This document shows, in pieces, positions 45,701 through 56,350 of a DNA stretch of 64,000 nucleotides. Each line of letters opens with the position of its first letter. Position 1 is the stretch's first letter. Both the position numbers and the translations under genes were made by a program. The stretch is from Trichoderma breve. Lineage: Eukaryota > Ascomycota > Sordariomycetes > Hypocreales > Hypocreaceae. The notes below the pieces were generated by a model. That model searched no databases and was not told the DNA's origin. It was given only the letters and a program-made list of their open reading frames with translations. Location of the stretch: NCBI RefSeq assembly GCF_028502605.1, contig NC_079233.1, forward strand, positions 2,232,001-2,296,000, written 5' to 3'.

Positions 45701-47389
45701 GGCGTTGGCGTCGGCCCCTGGTATGTACTTCTTTCTGCCTGACAAGACAAGTGCAGGGGTTGGATCCAGATGGAAACGGAGATTTGTGATTTTCTGCTTG
45801 CATGTCGCGACTTCATGATGGTGCCACGAGATAAGCAGGATGCCTGCCTGCCAAGGTTCGTATTGGGTACATGGAGGGCTAGTCGATGGCCCTCATTTTA
45901 GGTGTCGTTTTTGCCGCCCAGAAGTCTCCAATACCCCCAGGTACAAACTTGTTGAGGATGCAGAAAGGAAAGAAAAGGTGTCATCACCTGCTGTGTTGAG
46001 TCGTTCCTTCCGCTCAGATACGAGAGGGGCATGCGTGCGTTGATAACAAGCTAGGCTTCACGTAGAGACGTAATAGATGCTACTGAACTTCTACAGATAC
46101 CACATCTCCGAATATTCTCACCTAAGCAGAATGTGATGTATGCATATCTTCGACATGCCTGCACCGTTACAACAGCGTGAGAAAAAAACCCTCCGCCTCG
46201 GGTGGATAGATATGGCGAGATTTGCTGCTTCACTCCTCTGTATATTGTGGAACTATTGCCGCTAGTTTTCCAACAAGTAGATGTCCGGCTACATTCGGTG
46301 ACCGTGCTTGCCGCCATCTTGATGAATCCGACGGATCAATACTTCTCTTGACCAAGCGGAGAATAAGAGCAGACGCACGGCATTTACGATCCGAGTGCGT
46401 GTAGCATAAGAACTAAGAGGACTACATAAGCAAATAGGCATAAATCCCTTCATTCTATTGCAGGACTATCTTAGAAAGCCACGTTTCACGATGACTTGGA
46501 CTTGTCAATCTTGGGATATTGATCATCCCTTAGGTAAGGAAACATTGGGACGAGTAGTGTCGATGTTTCTCAACCAGTTGATCCTTAGTAATATCTGCTT
46601 ATGTTACAAACACGGGTTGTTGATTGAGAGTAATATCTCGGTCAATATGGCTCTCTACAGAGAGCTCTTTTCTCATCGGCAAATACAGCTGTTAAACCGA
46701 GGTCACGCCGCCGGCGTCCACTCTCTTCAGCTCTGTTCCCCTGCCGCTGTGATGTCAAACGGACCCGTATGCCTTGTTGGTGAACTGTGGTATTAGATGC
46801 AAATGAAAGGACATGTATCGTACTGAAAACAGGTTCGAAATTCACAGGTTGATATCGACGAAGCGTAGAGATGAAGGGAAAAGAGTGTGCGTGAAAGTTT
46901 GCTTAATCGTGTGATATATCTGAGTCCTGCAGCTTATGTCGTGGAACGGCGGCTTGGCCACGACGATTCAACAACTTATTTCTACTCTTCCAGCTACAGA
47001 TAGTGTTTATGAACAAAATATGTCCAGGAATGAATCCTTGGTGACTTTCGTCGAAGATTGACTTCGTTTCCATACACCGATACTGTCTAACTCGACGCCT
47101 TCTAAGCATCGAAAACCATCATATTCAACGCGGAAACCGTCACATGGGATGTTTGAGGCTCGCCTAGCGTCGATGCGATCTTCTACGGCCGCCTTGATGA
47201 CTCCGACGACGGTCCTCTCTGGAAGTACTGGTTATACGTTGCAGATTAGCAACATACTCAGTTGCAAAGATTTCTGAAACGGGCGCCCGATGAAGCCTAC
47301 CTCCGCGGGTTCCTTCTTCTCGTATGTATGCCAATGCCATGCATGGCAGGTTTAAATCGTCTCCTGATATCCCAGCTCAGAGGTGTTCC
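42757..47389. other. 4.6 kb gene-free region
   Basis: Largest stretch without a supported gene besides the frq upstream region. Open frames are all under about 125 codons with no domain or signal. TGCTCCGTA (complement TACGGAGCA) is at 44616-44624. The first 300 bases carry the aldo/keto reductase promoter. No repeat, transposase relic, tRNA or structured RNA recognised. Confidence 0.55.
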
Positions 47390-48355
47390 CTAGTCCTTTG
47401 GAGCTAGCATGACGACATATTCCCGTGTGCTGTGTCCAAACAAGATCATATCTTTGTCTCGAAGTTCGAGATACCTACTATCAGGCACTTTCCCGTCATT
47501 CAGGATAGTCCCATTGGCGCTCTCTAGATCGATCAAATAAGGCTTCACCTTGCCAATCTTGTCGCCAAACTCGTTTCTCTTCTCGGTGTAGCGGAACTGT
47601 ATCACGGCATGTTGTTTGCTAATGCTCGGGTGTTCCGCGGCGATGTCAACAACGGCCATTTCCCTTCCGACCAACCAGCAGCTCCTCGCGCTGAGCTCAA
47701 TGGTATCAATAATGTCACCGCCCTTGAACACAAAGAGCTTCCATTGGTCGCGTGGGGGTGGCTTTCGCGCCTCTGCCGGCTCGTGGTACTTGAGTACGAT
47801 TGAGGTGCCGTCCGCCTGAGCAACTGAGTTGGACATTGCAGCTAGCCGGCCAGTGGTTCCTATATTTGGCTTTTCTTTCGGCTTTTCGGGGTCTCCGCCT
47901 TCCTGCGTGGTGACTGCGAACGAGGCTTCTTGGGACGGCAGCGGTCCCGATCTCCTCACAGGGTCCTCTCGACGCCGAGTCAGCGCGCGACTGTCACGTT
48001 CTGAATCATCGTCTCTAGACCGATGCCGGCGTGGGCGCCGACGGCTGTTTGTTTCATCGGGTGAATGTCTGCGTCTTCCTTCACGGTCGCGACTATGATC
48101 TCGATGTCGATGCCGCCCACTGTCTCGATCTCGATCTCGATCTCGACTGCGGTTCCTCCGAGACGAATCTTCTGGAGTTCGCGACCGTCGTCGATCGCGA
48201 TCTCTACGCCTTTCTCGGCCCTCGTCTCGGTCACGGCGGGATGCTTGTTGTTGATGTTAGCATCTGCAGTTGTTTGCATGCCTGGGAGCATCCTCACAAT
48301 CGTCGTTCCTGTCTCGGTGTCGACGAGAAGAGCTGTATTCCTCTTTTGACGCCAT
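47390..48355 (-). CDS. RS/FHA-domain splicing protein, SNIP1/Pml1 type
   Basis: Phosphopeptide-binding nuclear protein; its yeast counterpart Pml1 belongs to the RES complex that binds activated spliceosomes and retains unspliced RNA. Exons 48355-48298 and 48243-47390, joined through a 54-nt intron, give 303 residues. The N-terminal third is an Arg/Ser/Asp-rich tract with many RSRD and RDRD units, coded in the middle by a GATCGA-type repeat. A short basic and Pro region follows, then the domain with KLFVFKGGDIIDTIELS, VGRE, HPSISKQHAVIQF and LIDLESANGTILNDG, which keep the Arg, Ser, His and Asn-Gly that define an FHA phospho-threonine pocket. The ending YVVMLAPKD matches the family. The unspliced frame loses the RS tract, and strand-shadow ORFs across it are misleading. 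Confidence 0.88.
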
Positions 48356-48809
48356 GACTGGGCGCAATGGGATCGAAATAAGATCGGCGATATGCAGTAA
48401 TTCAAGTAGGAATTAAAGGAGAGGCTGCTAAGTAGGTCGAATGAAGATGAATACCGATCGTAATCTAGCAAGGTGCAAGCAAGGTGCAAGAAGGAGGTTG
48501 TTGAAAATGCGTCGCGTATCGATAGCACATGCAGTTGCAGGGGGATGTCGCTGTAAGCCGGCGCAAGCCCTGTGGGGCCTCAGGTTGTATGTGCTTCAAC
48601 AGCATACTTCACTTTGGGGAGCGGCAACCCTGCCAATGAATCAGCTCCCCTTTAAATCATCAAATCATAAGCACTTAAGGCACTGAAAAATACAGAGATA
48701 TCAGTAGACTCAAAATAAGGCAGCGAAGCTAACAGATCAAGAGCAAGGTAGTGATTCTGAAAGAGCTAAACGAGTACCTAGGCAGTCTTAATTATCGATA
48801 CATCAACTA
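48356..48809. other. Intergenic: SNIP1 promoter and dehalogenase 3' region
   Basis: The two neighbours are in tandem on the minus strand. A near-perfect 11-bp tandem duplication (AAGGTGCAAGC) is at 48470-48490, about 115-135 bases before the SNIP1 start. No gene seen. Confidence 0.6.
48470..48490. repeat. AAGGTGCAAGC tandem duplication
   Basis: Two adjacent copies, the second lacking the final C, in the upstream region of the SNIP1-type gene. Possibly just slippage. Confidence 0.7.
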
Positions 48810-49625
48810 TTAACCTTGGATATCAGTCTCAATAATCTTTTTAACAGCCTCATCCACGCCCTTGACAATCACCGTCGGGTTCAAATCAAGTGCACCGCCC
48901 AAACCATCAATCCAGCCTAGATTGGGATTCCGGTTGACCCAGGCACTCCTCCAGCCCGCTGCCCTCGCACCAACAGCGTCAAAAGGATTAGAAGACACCA
49001 GCCATAAATTACCGGGCTGAGATTCTAGATTCACTACCTTGGCAAAGTGCTCATACGTCCGTCGATCAGGCTTGAACGCTCTAAGAGGGTCAACGCTGAC
49101 AATCCGCGACGTTGGTAAGACAGAGCTGGACCTGGCTAGCGATGGCGAAGTGCTCAGCGACGAAGCGATCATTGATTCAGTGCCATTGGAAAAGACGTAT
49201 GCCTCCACGGTAGGGGTCTTTGAGATGAGGTTGAGCGCTGCTTCGACCTCGGGGAATGCGTCTAGACCGTTGTATGCATTCATGATCATTTCTTCTTGCT
49301 CCGGTGACAGCTTCTCGCCGACCTCTGCAGTAGCATGCCTGAATGACCATCGAGTCAATTCGCTAAACGACTGATACATGCCTTGAAACACCATCATCAA
49401 TATTCATCAGCAAATAATGGCCTCGTGCCTGTTTGCAGCGAATCTCTCGGAGTAAGACTCACCCATGCTGTTTATCCGCCATGTGTACTCCAACTGATAC
49501 CGCCGCGCTTGCGTCGCAATTGTCTTAGCTTTTCCATCTCCAAACAGGCCAGCCAATGCCTTGACAATCGAGTCCGTGGATAGTATAGTCCCATAGAGGT
49601 CAAATGCGATGATGGTTGGAGCCAT
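48810..49625 (-). CDS. Type II haloacid dehalogenase (HAD superfamily)
   Basis: Hydrolase expected to act on short 2-haloacids or related small organic acids through an aspartyl-ester intermediate. Exons 49625-49463 and 49381-48810 give 244 residues. Motif I is AFDLYGT with nucleophile Asp9; motif II is FSNGTE, motif III FKPDRRTYE with its lysine, and motif IV VSSNPFDAVGARAAGW, which has the SSNxFD pattern typical of L-2-haloacid dehalogenases rather than phosphatases. The cap domain (ARRYQLEYTWRINSM onward) follows motif I. The 81-nt intron border is supported by the continuous helix WRINSMGMYQSFSELTRWSF. It is divergently arranged with the HNH-type gene, 405 bases apart. Confidence 0.9.
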
Positions 49626-50030
49626 GGCTTCAGCTGTCCGGGGTAATATGCAACTAGTAGATGAATGCCGATGAGTCAGGCGGCAACGGATCTAGTACGC
49701 AGGGGATGCAAAGATTCGACAATGGATGCAATTGGCGAGAACAACAAGAATTGTAGAATGAAAATTTGCGACAGGATTCTGTAAGATTCCATCACATATG
49801 CCACTGCGTATGAGGGCGGTCTTTATGATGTTATATAAACTCTGTACCCCACGATTGCACCCCATCATCTGCAGAACAATTATCCGCAGTCCCAAACCGG
49901 CAATCGCTGATTCCCCAATCTATCTGGTGACCATCCAATCACGTCAGTATCTTGTAAACCACCAGCGCTTTTGCATAACCGAATTGCCGACCGATCCGAC
50001 GACTGAGGAATCAATCTGAACAAAGCGACC
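49626..50030. other. Divergent promoter region, dehalogenase and HNH protein
   Basis: 405 bases between two genes transcribed away from each other; must hold both promoters. An AATCACGTCA word (49938-49947) is the only notable motif. No gene seen. Confidence 0.6.
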
Positions 50031-50819
50031 ATGTCAGACGAGGACAGCCTCAACTACCCGCTATTCCGTGATTGTCTCTCAGCCACCATTCTCCAGCCCG
50101 TCCCCGCGCCGGAGCCGAAACGCAGGCGGCGAGCCAAGGCGGGGCGCACATCTCCAACCCCGACTCCGGCCCCGGGTCCGGACCAGGATGCCGAAGAGCT
50201 CGCCGACTTCATTGATTACCTGGCCGATGGAATCTTTCAGAATCTTCCGCAGGATCTACAGGAGCTGGACTACCGCTCGTGGAGGGAATCTGAGGCACTA
50301 CAGGCACAGTATTCCTTGCCATTGACACCAGACAGCCTGTCGAAGCTTGACTTGCCATCCTCCATCTGCGAGACTCTTATCACATACAGTCTCATAGCTC
50401 CGGACCCGACTCAACCTTCACATCTCCCGCCCACACCCGAAGCATTCCTGCTTCCCATCCTGACCGGATACCTCACCCCTCTTATTGAACCACCGCCAGC
50501 CACACCATCCACTCGCACAGACGCCTGTGAGCTTTGCGAGCGATCCTGGATCCCTCTGTCGTATCACCACCTCATTCCTCGATTTGTGCACGACAAAGCT
50601 GTAAAGCGCGGATGGCACCGCAAGGAAGATTTGCAAAATGTAGCGTGGCTTTGTGGTGCGTGCCATAGGTTTGTGCACCGGTTCAAGAATCATGAGGATC
50701 TGGCGAGGTATTATTATACAGTGGAGCTTTTGCTGGAGGAAGAAGAAGTCAGAAAGTTTGCAGAGTGGGTTGGGAGGTTGCGCTGGAAGGGCGGTAAGAC
50801 GAGAAGTAAGAGGTATTAG
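50031..50819 (+). CDS. HNH-type nuclease-like protein
   Basis: Single exon of 262 residues. An N-terminal half of about 160 residues has a basic patch (PKRRRRAKAG, a likely nuclear signal near residue 30) and a Pro/Thr-rich linker, then a helical part (EELADFIDYLADGIFQNLPQDL). The C-terminal domain from residue 164 has CELC at 166-169, the pair His179-His180 in YHHLIPRF, an LQNVAWLC block, and CGACH at 208-212 with a further His216. This spacing of two CxxC pairs, HH, N and H is that of zinc-stabilised HNH nuclease domains; His180 would be the general base. A charged helix follows. Whether it cuts DNA, and where, is unknown; eukaryotic members are poorly studied. It is not in a mobile element. 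Confidence 0.8.
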   Translation: MSDEDSLNYPLFRDCLSATILQPVPAPEPKRRRRAKAGRTSPTPTPAPGPDQDAEELADFIDYLADGIFQNLPQDLQELDYRSWRESEALQAQYSLPLTPDSLSKLDLPSSICETLITYSLIAPDPTQPSHLPPTPEAFLLPILTGYLTPLIEPPPATPSTRTDACELCERSWIPLSYHHLIPRFVHDKAVKRGWHRKEDLQNVAWLCGACHRFVHRFKNHEDLARYYYTVELLLEEEEVRKFAEWVGRLRWKGGKTRSKRY

Positions 50820-51120
50820 ACGTGGCGGAGGAAGATGTGACTCTTGAAGGGTTACGTGGCCTGCATCTATCCTAACCTCGAGGCAAGAGTAGGATGGGCT
50901 TTCGATATGTGCGAGCGTTATTTTCACCGATAGATCTCTTCTTTTAAATGACATTTGTCGAGCATTCAAGATGCCGCATCTAGGTCCGTATAACGTGCGA
51001 GTGAGAGAATGGAATAGTGTCGCTCATATGAGATTCGTGATCGGAATGTAGAGAAGACATATGCTAGTCGTATCTGTAATCATTAAGTTCGAAACCTCCT
51101 TTTTCTTGTATTATTTTGTC
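50820..51120. other. Convergent spacer, about 300 bases
   Basis: Holds the 3' ends of the HNH gene and the SAT4-family gene. No gene or structured RNA seen. Confidence 0.6.
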
Positions 51121-52290
51121 CTAACTGGAATGCTGCGACGTATGATCTCGCTCGTCGGGCAGTTTAATATAGTCGCCGCTTTTTCTGTACTCAGACACGA
51201 TCACCTCCTTTGTCTGTATAATACCTCCAGTCGGTTTGCGCTTCGGGCCTCCGCTACTAGAAAACGTACTGCCGCCTATAGTTTCCATAGCAATTCGATC
51301 ATCAGCCTTATCGCTGTCACCCTGCGCTTGTTCACGAGGGGTGGATTTTTCTCGCCGCCTCTTATTCCAGAATGAGTAGAGTGTCGGCGCATTGACGACA
51401 ATAGCAGCTGTCAGGAGCTCAGTGCTAGCCCAAGTCGTACGGTTGACTTGGCTATATGGATGCGAAGAGTTGATTGGTAGTCTGATGATGGTAATAGCAA
51501 TGATGAATATACCAAGTGTGAATAGTGCAAATAGCTGGGCTTTTCGAGCTAGCGGCGCCTTGAGTTTGAGGATAACCGGGATCGGGAGGACGATGAGCAT
51601 AAAGTCTGTTACGATATTGAGAACACCAAGCACAATAAGCTGCATCTGGGCTTGCGCACAGGAGCCTGTATCAATGGTTAGATGAAGTACAGGAGCCTGA
51701 TTACGGAGAATAGGCCTAGATCATACCTGGGTCAGGAAGAACCTGCCAGTAGAGGTGAAAGGGCTTGCACTCGCTAAAAGTAAAGACCTGAACAATCGTA
51801 TAGGTGACGAAGAAGACAGAAAGATAGGACGCAAGAATCCATTTCTCATACGGTAAGTCGTGGATAAGTCGTCGATAGAGATCCAACAGCACAAGCTTCT
51901 GCAACCAAAGACTGTATTTGATCTCAATTGTTAATCCCCTGAAATCACACGCCAGATCTGGTAAAGGAGAGACTCCATGGAGCACACTGACTAGGAATTA
52001 TAGAACACGCGATTAGCGATGGACAACTTGCTGCCGATCTCCCGCTGATAGATCTCCTTGGGGGTAAAGTGATGGTCCTGACGCTGGGCAGCAGTCATGT
52101 TATTCGTGCCCCAAGTCAAGACAACATGAATCATTCCAAGTCTGATCAGAGCGCACGCGGCAGCGGCCATGGTAAGACGGTCGCCTAGGTTGAAGTCTTG
52201 CCGAGCATTTTTCCTCCCCCAAAGCCTAATCCCCATGATGAGGAGTGCCAGGCAGCTGAATAACCAGTGGATAAGAAGTGTGGGATCCAT
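51121..52290 (-). CDS. Seven-helix membrane protein, SAT4/Pth11-like (fungal rhodopsin-fold) family
   Basis: Integral membrane protein of the large filamentous-fungal family that includes Pth11-like receptors. Exons 52290-51992, 51911-51727 and 51665-51121 give 342 residues. Seven hydrophobic segments are visible, starting with LLIHWLFSCLALLIMGI at the N-terminus and including ILASYLSVFFVTYTIVQVF, LIVLGVLNIVTDFMLIVLPIPVIL and LFALFTLGIFIIAITII. Family hallmarks are NRVFYNSYLWLQKLVLLDLYRRL, the CKPF and CAQ cysteines, and the TDFMLIVLPIPVI helix. The first donor is within TA-GTCAGT: unspliced reading meets TAG at once, and only splicing restores the Tyr of FYNSYLWLQ. The C-terminal tail is long, basic and Ser-rich. 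There is no CFEM domain. Ligand and signalling partner are unknown. Confidence 0.87.
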
Positions 52291-54417
52291 GACGAGGCTG
52301 GCGTCGTTGCAAGCATCCTATTTCGTCGACCAGCGATCCCAATAATGCTTTGAGACGCAGCTTCTGAAAAAAAAAAAATTTACAATACTGTAAAGATTCA
52401 GGTGGGTGAACCTGCCATGTAAAGAAGTTGAGCACAGGTCCATCAGTTGATCATCAGCCGGGAGCGGGCTGCGGCACATTAAAAGAGTGGAGTGTCTGGC
52501 GATCAACAAGGACTCCTTGAGCATAAGAGGAGAAATTGCCTTTTCAAAAGATGATACCCTTCATACTAGCATCGGCAGCTGAGGTTACAGTCCTGCAAGG
52601 ATCTTGTGCGTTTGAAGCGAGGTTATGGAGTATAATCATACTGATATCGCCACAAAGGGGATGGCTCTTGAACCTTGGAATCACGTAACTGCAACCGGGG
52701 GGAGAGGCGTATTTGACAGCTGAGCAAAACTCTTCCTGCTAGGGGTGCGGCGACAAAAATACGGTGCGTGGAGATAATTCCCCCGTATGAGTGGCCACGG
52801 AAGACTGGCATCAGCTTCCCCGCGATACCCGGGCCCTAAGAGAAACTATCTCGACTAGCCAACAACTCTAAGCATAAAAGAGTTCAACCAACCTAAGACG
52901 GGCCGTAGCCGTCCGTGATGGGTCGACCGACACAGTGTGTTTTGAAGCGTAGCCTCCATACTGGCTTCTCCGACTTAACGAAGCATATAGTCGATATTCA
53001 TGACGATATTTTGGCCTATGCCGAGCCGAGTCAGTCAATTCAATGCAAGTGATGATACGTTTAGTCAGCATGAAATGTTTCGAATATACAAACAAGCTGG
53101 GTGTAAATGAATTCATGTTATTATGGTATACGGAGCAGGCAGGGTTAGCATTTATGTGCGCATGCCGTATAGGAGAGGGCTAGCACTAGCACTACAACCG
53201 TAGCACCACAGCTCGGCTTTTCAAAATGAACCGGCCCCAGGTCTCGTGTTAGCTGCGAGGAAACGGAAATGCAGATTTCAGGGATAAAACCAGCTGCGCG
53301 GAAGATTTCTCGGCGAACAGGGTGCCTGCATTCGGGAATCAAGGAGATTCTGTGGGTGTTGGCTTCCAGGATCTTTGCGCAATGCATTGATCACCAAGCG
53401 ATTCTAATTTTGTAACAAGGAGAGGAGCGCATGTCCTACCGTAGCAGTAATAGAGGCGGTACTTGGTCTTCATCCGCACATTAGCAGCAGCTACAGCTTC
53501 GTACGAATATAAGGCGATAGAGCATAGTACGGTACTAACGTACGAAATAGTATAAGATGAACGCACTAAATAGGCGCGCTATTACCTAGGTAGTAAGAAG
53601 CCCGGTTGCACGAACTATCTCTTTGAAGTTTCCGCGGCATTGTAAAGTCGGTGTCGCAATTGTAAGCCCCGGATCCTCATCCCGGCACTTGGCTTGACCT
53701 GGTTTGGGGATGGCTACAGTGGCTGTTTCATGGTTAAACAATCCATCATTGAAACTGGAGCAGTCCATATGACCTAACAATGCGAGAAGTTACCATCTTG
53801 GTATAGTATGAAGTATCGATGGCTGGTAGTACTCACTATTGCATCGGGGAACTATCCATCGCAAATGCCTTCCCTCGATGTTGCGACGGAATGCCGGCAC
53901 TGAAGCTATTACGGCCAAGGCCGGACGCATTGTGGGGGCATGGAGTCGAATCTTCCACCAACAGCTCTGTCGACATCGCCGCTTTGGGAAGACAAGGCAG
54001 GCCCATAGGGAGCCTGCCCAGCTTCGAGACCGCCATGCTAATGTAGACCTGGAAGGCCCCGGTCAAGGAAAGAGAGAGCAAGCCATGTCCCCGTCGAGGG
54101 AGGTCCAGCTTTCCTTCCCGCTCCCTTCTGTTCACCTCGGCCTTGGCTAGACGGATTCGCTTGCTTCCTTCCTTCTCCTGCACGGCCGCTACGACCGTCT
54201 CATTGTAGGTTTCTAGGCCGCCACACTCGCCTTTCCCACGTGGAATTCCCGCTCAATTGCAACCCTCACCGCGGCAACAGAAGCTCCGAGACGTTTGGAA
54301 GTCGCTGCTACTGCCTCTCCTCCCAGAAGTTACTCGTCCGGCCGTGTACAAGTAACCCGATCCCTCCATAACGACACCGACAGGCCGGTTCCCAATTGGA
54401 GATTCCAAGTCATCATT
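52291..54417. other. Intergenic region, 2.1 kb, divergent
   Basis: No supported gene. Open frames to 115 codons have no domain. TACGGAGCA is at 53129-53137. The frame of the downstream hydrolase is open for 41 codons before its ATG, but without a signal peptide. Confidence 0.55.
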
Positions 54418-55769
54418 ATGCGGTTCATCACAACTACCACGCTCTTGGCATCTATTCTGGGCCATGCTTATGCCGATGATGGTGCCAACAGCCTGTCAGC
54501 GGCTTCATCCGAAGTAGCGGCCATTCGTACCTTTTTCTACACTGGCGGAGGCTATGCAGACGATGGAGCTGGTGGGCACATCTATCGCGAGCAGATGTAC
54601 GTTGAGAGGCTTCAGCCGGCCAAGGGAGTCAGCCGAGCAACGCCCATTGTCTTCATCCACGGCCAGGCCCAGACAGGCACAGTAAGCTGCTTACATTTCT
54701 GTATACATAATCATCATCTTGCATCTGCAACTCGTATTGCGGCACAGGCACTAGCTACTGCTGCTACTCTGCCGCTCCGAGCTGAGACGAAATCTTGTTT
54801 CTACTACGATATGCTAGCTTTGGCAACCGACCAACCCCTGTACGACGACAAGAGAATCTCGCTAATTCATGACTCGCCTGCATCTAGAATTTCCTAAACA
54901 AACCTGATGGCAGTCGAGGTTGGGCATCCCAGTTCCTCGACCAAGGATATGAAGTCTACCTCGTTGACCAGACGCTTCGAGCGCGTTCTCCATGGCAGCC
55001 CGCCTACATGGCAGCCTTGCCGTCCACGTACTCAGCTGAGATAATCGAGCAGCGTTTCACCGCCGTCCAAAACTACAATCTGTGGCCACAAGCCGCCTTG
55101 CACACGCAATGGCCAGGCAATGGCTCCATGGGCGATCCCATCTTTGACACTTTCTACAGCTCCAACGTCCAGTTCATTAACAACGCTGTCTACCAGCAGA
55201 CCACGGTTCAGAATGCTGGTGCTGCGCTGTTGGACAAGATTGGGAAGCCCGTGATCCTCGTTGGCCACAGCCAGGGCGGCATAATGCCCATTGTCATTGC
55301 TGATGCTCGTCCCAAGCTCACCAAGGCTCTGATCCTGCTAGAGCCCACCGGGCCTCCTTTCCGAGAAGCCATCTTCAGCACCACTCCCGCTCGTGCCTGG
55401 GGACTGGCTGACATTAAGCTCACCTACTCACCCCCTGTCACCGCTCCCGCTGTGGACCTCGTGCAGCAGATCTATCCTGCTCCTGATCAGAACCATACCG
55501 ATTGCGTGCTCCAGGCCTCTTCGCCAGCGCCACGACAGCTCTCGAATCTGGCTAGCAAGCCTATTCTGTTTGTTACTTCCGAATCATCCTATCACGCGCC
55601 TTATGACTACTGCACAGTAAACTACCTCAAGCAAGCGGGCTGCAATCAAACCACCCACCTTGAACTTGCAAAGGCGGGATTCCACGGTAACGGTCACATG
55701 TTTTTCATGGAAAAGAACAGTGACCAGATTCAGCAGACGATACAGAGTTGGATTGCCAAGCTGTCGTGA
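54418..55769 (+). CDS. Secreted alpha/beta hydrolase
   Basis: Predicted extracellular serine hydrolase (esterase or lipase-like). Exons 54418-54681 and 54888-55769 give 381 residues, with a 206-nt intron that is long for this genome. A signal peptide of about 19 residues ([19 protein letters not shown]) precedes the mature chain, which supports this ATG over the open frame upstream. The oxyanion-hole region is [12 protein letters not shown]; the second exon continues [29 protein letters not shown]. The nucleophile is Ser216 in VGHSQGG, and the C-terminal histidine is in FHGNGHMFF (His354 or His358). Two cysteines near the C-terminus ([15 protein letters not shown]) may form a disulfide. The family occurs widely in Pezizomycotina with unknown substrate. 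Confidence 0.87.
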
Positions 55770-56350
55770 GCAATATCATGAAATATTTGTGGAGTATATT
55801 GCTTTGTGCTGTAAGACGTCATGAACATTCATGTCATGTTGAATAGACATTACTGCAACTTCTGCTATAAATTGACGTTATGAACATCAACGCTATGCGG
55901 CTGAGTCGTAGACCCCTAATGGCCTCTGAAAATCACACAAATGTCTAATCAGGAGTACGCATACATATATCTGGTGACAGAGACAACGTAAAACAAAAGC
56001 TAAAAGAGTACAATTATACGGCGTATTTGAAATGGCTTGCAATGAACTTTGTGGTAAATTTCTTTGGCTCCCCCGCTCTTGTGCTCTCTCGTCCAAATAA
56101 CCCCCCCTTCTAGTCCACCCAAAAACCCAGTCCCACGCTCAGCTAGCCAACTCATCAATTATATAACACCATTAGAGCGGTATTCAGCATCCGCTCCCCT
56201 CCGCCATCTCCATTTGTGTGTGTATGTGCTCGTTGTAGTCATGGTTTTGGGCTCGTCATTTTCATGACACGATGGGCATGCTAACTGGATCGGTTCTTCA
56301 CCCTTTAGCTTTCCCCCTATACAGCCTCCCCCCTGCCTCTCTGTCCCTCC
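55770..56350. other. Convergent intergenic region
   Basis: Both neighbours end here. AT-rich on the left, C-rich run near 56100. No RNA gene or repeat recognised. Confidence 0.6.

Noticed and set aside
48100..48160. GATCGA repeats as White Collar sites
   Set aside because: They encode the Arg/Asp run of an RS domain and are explained by coding constraint.
48031..48357. 108-codon open frame on the plus strand rich in Asp and Leu
   Set aside because: Complement of the RS tract and GATCGA repeat of the SNIP1-type gene.
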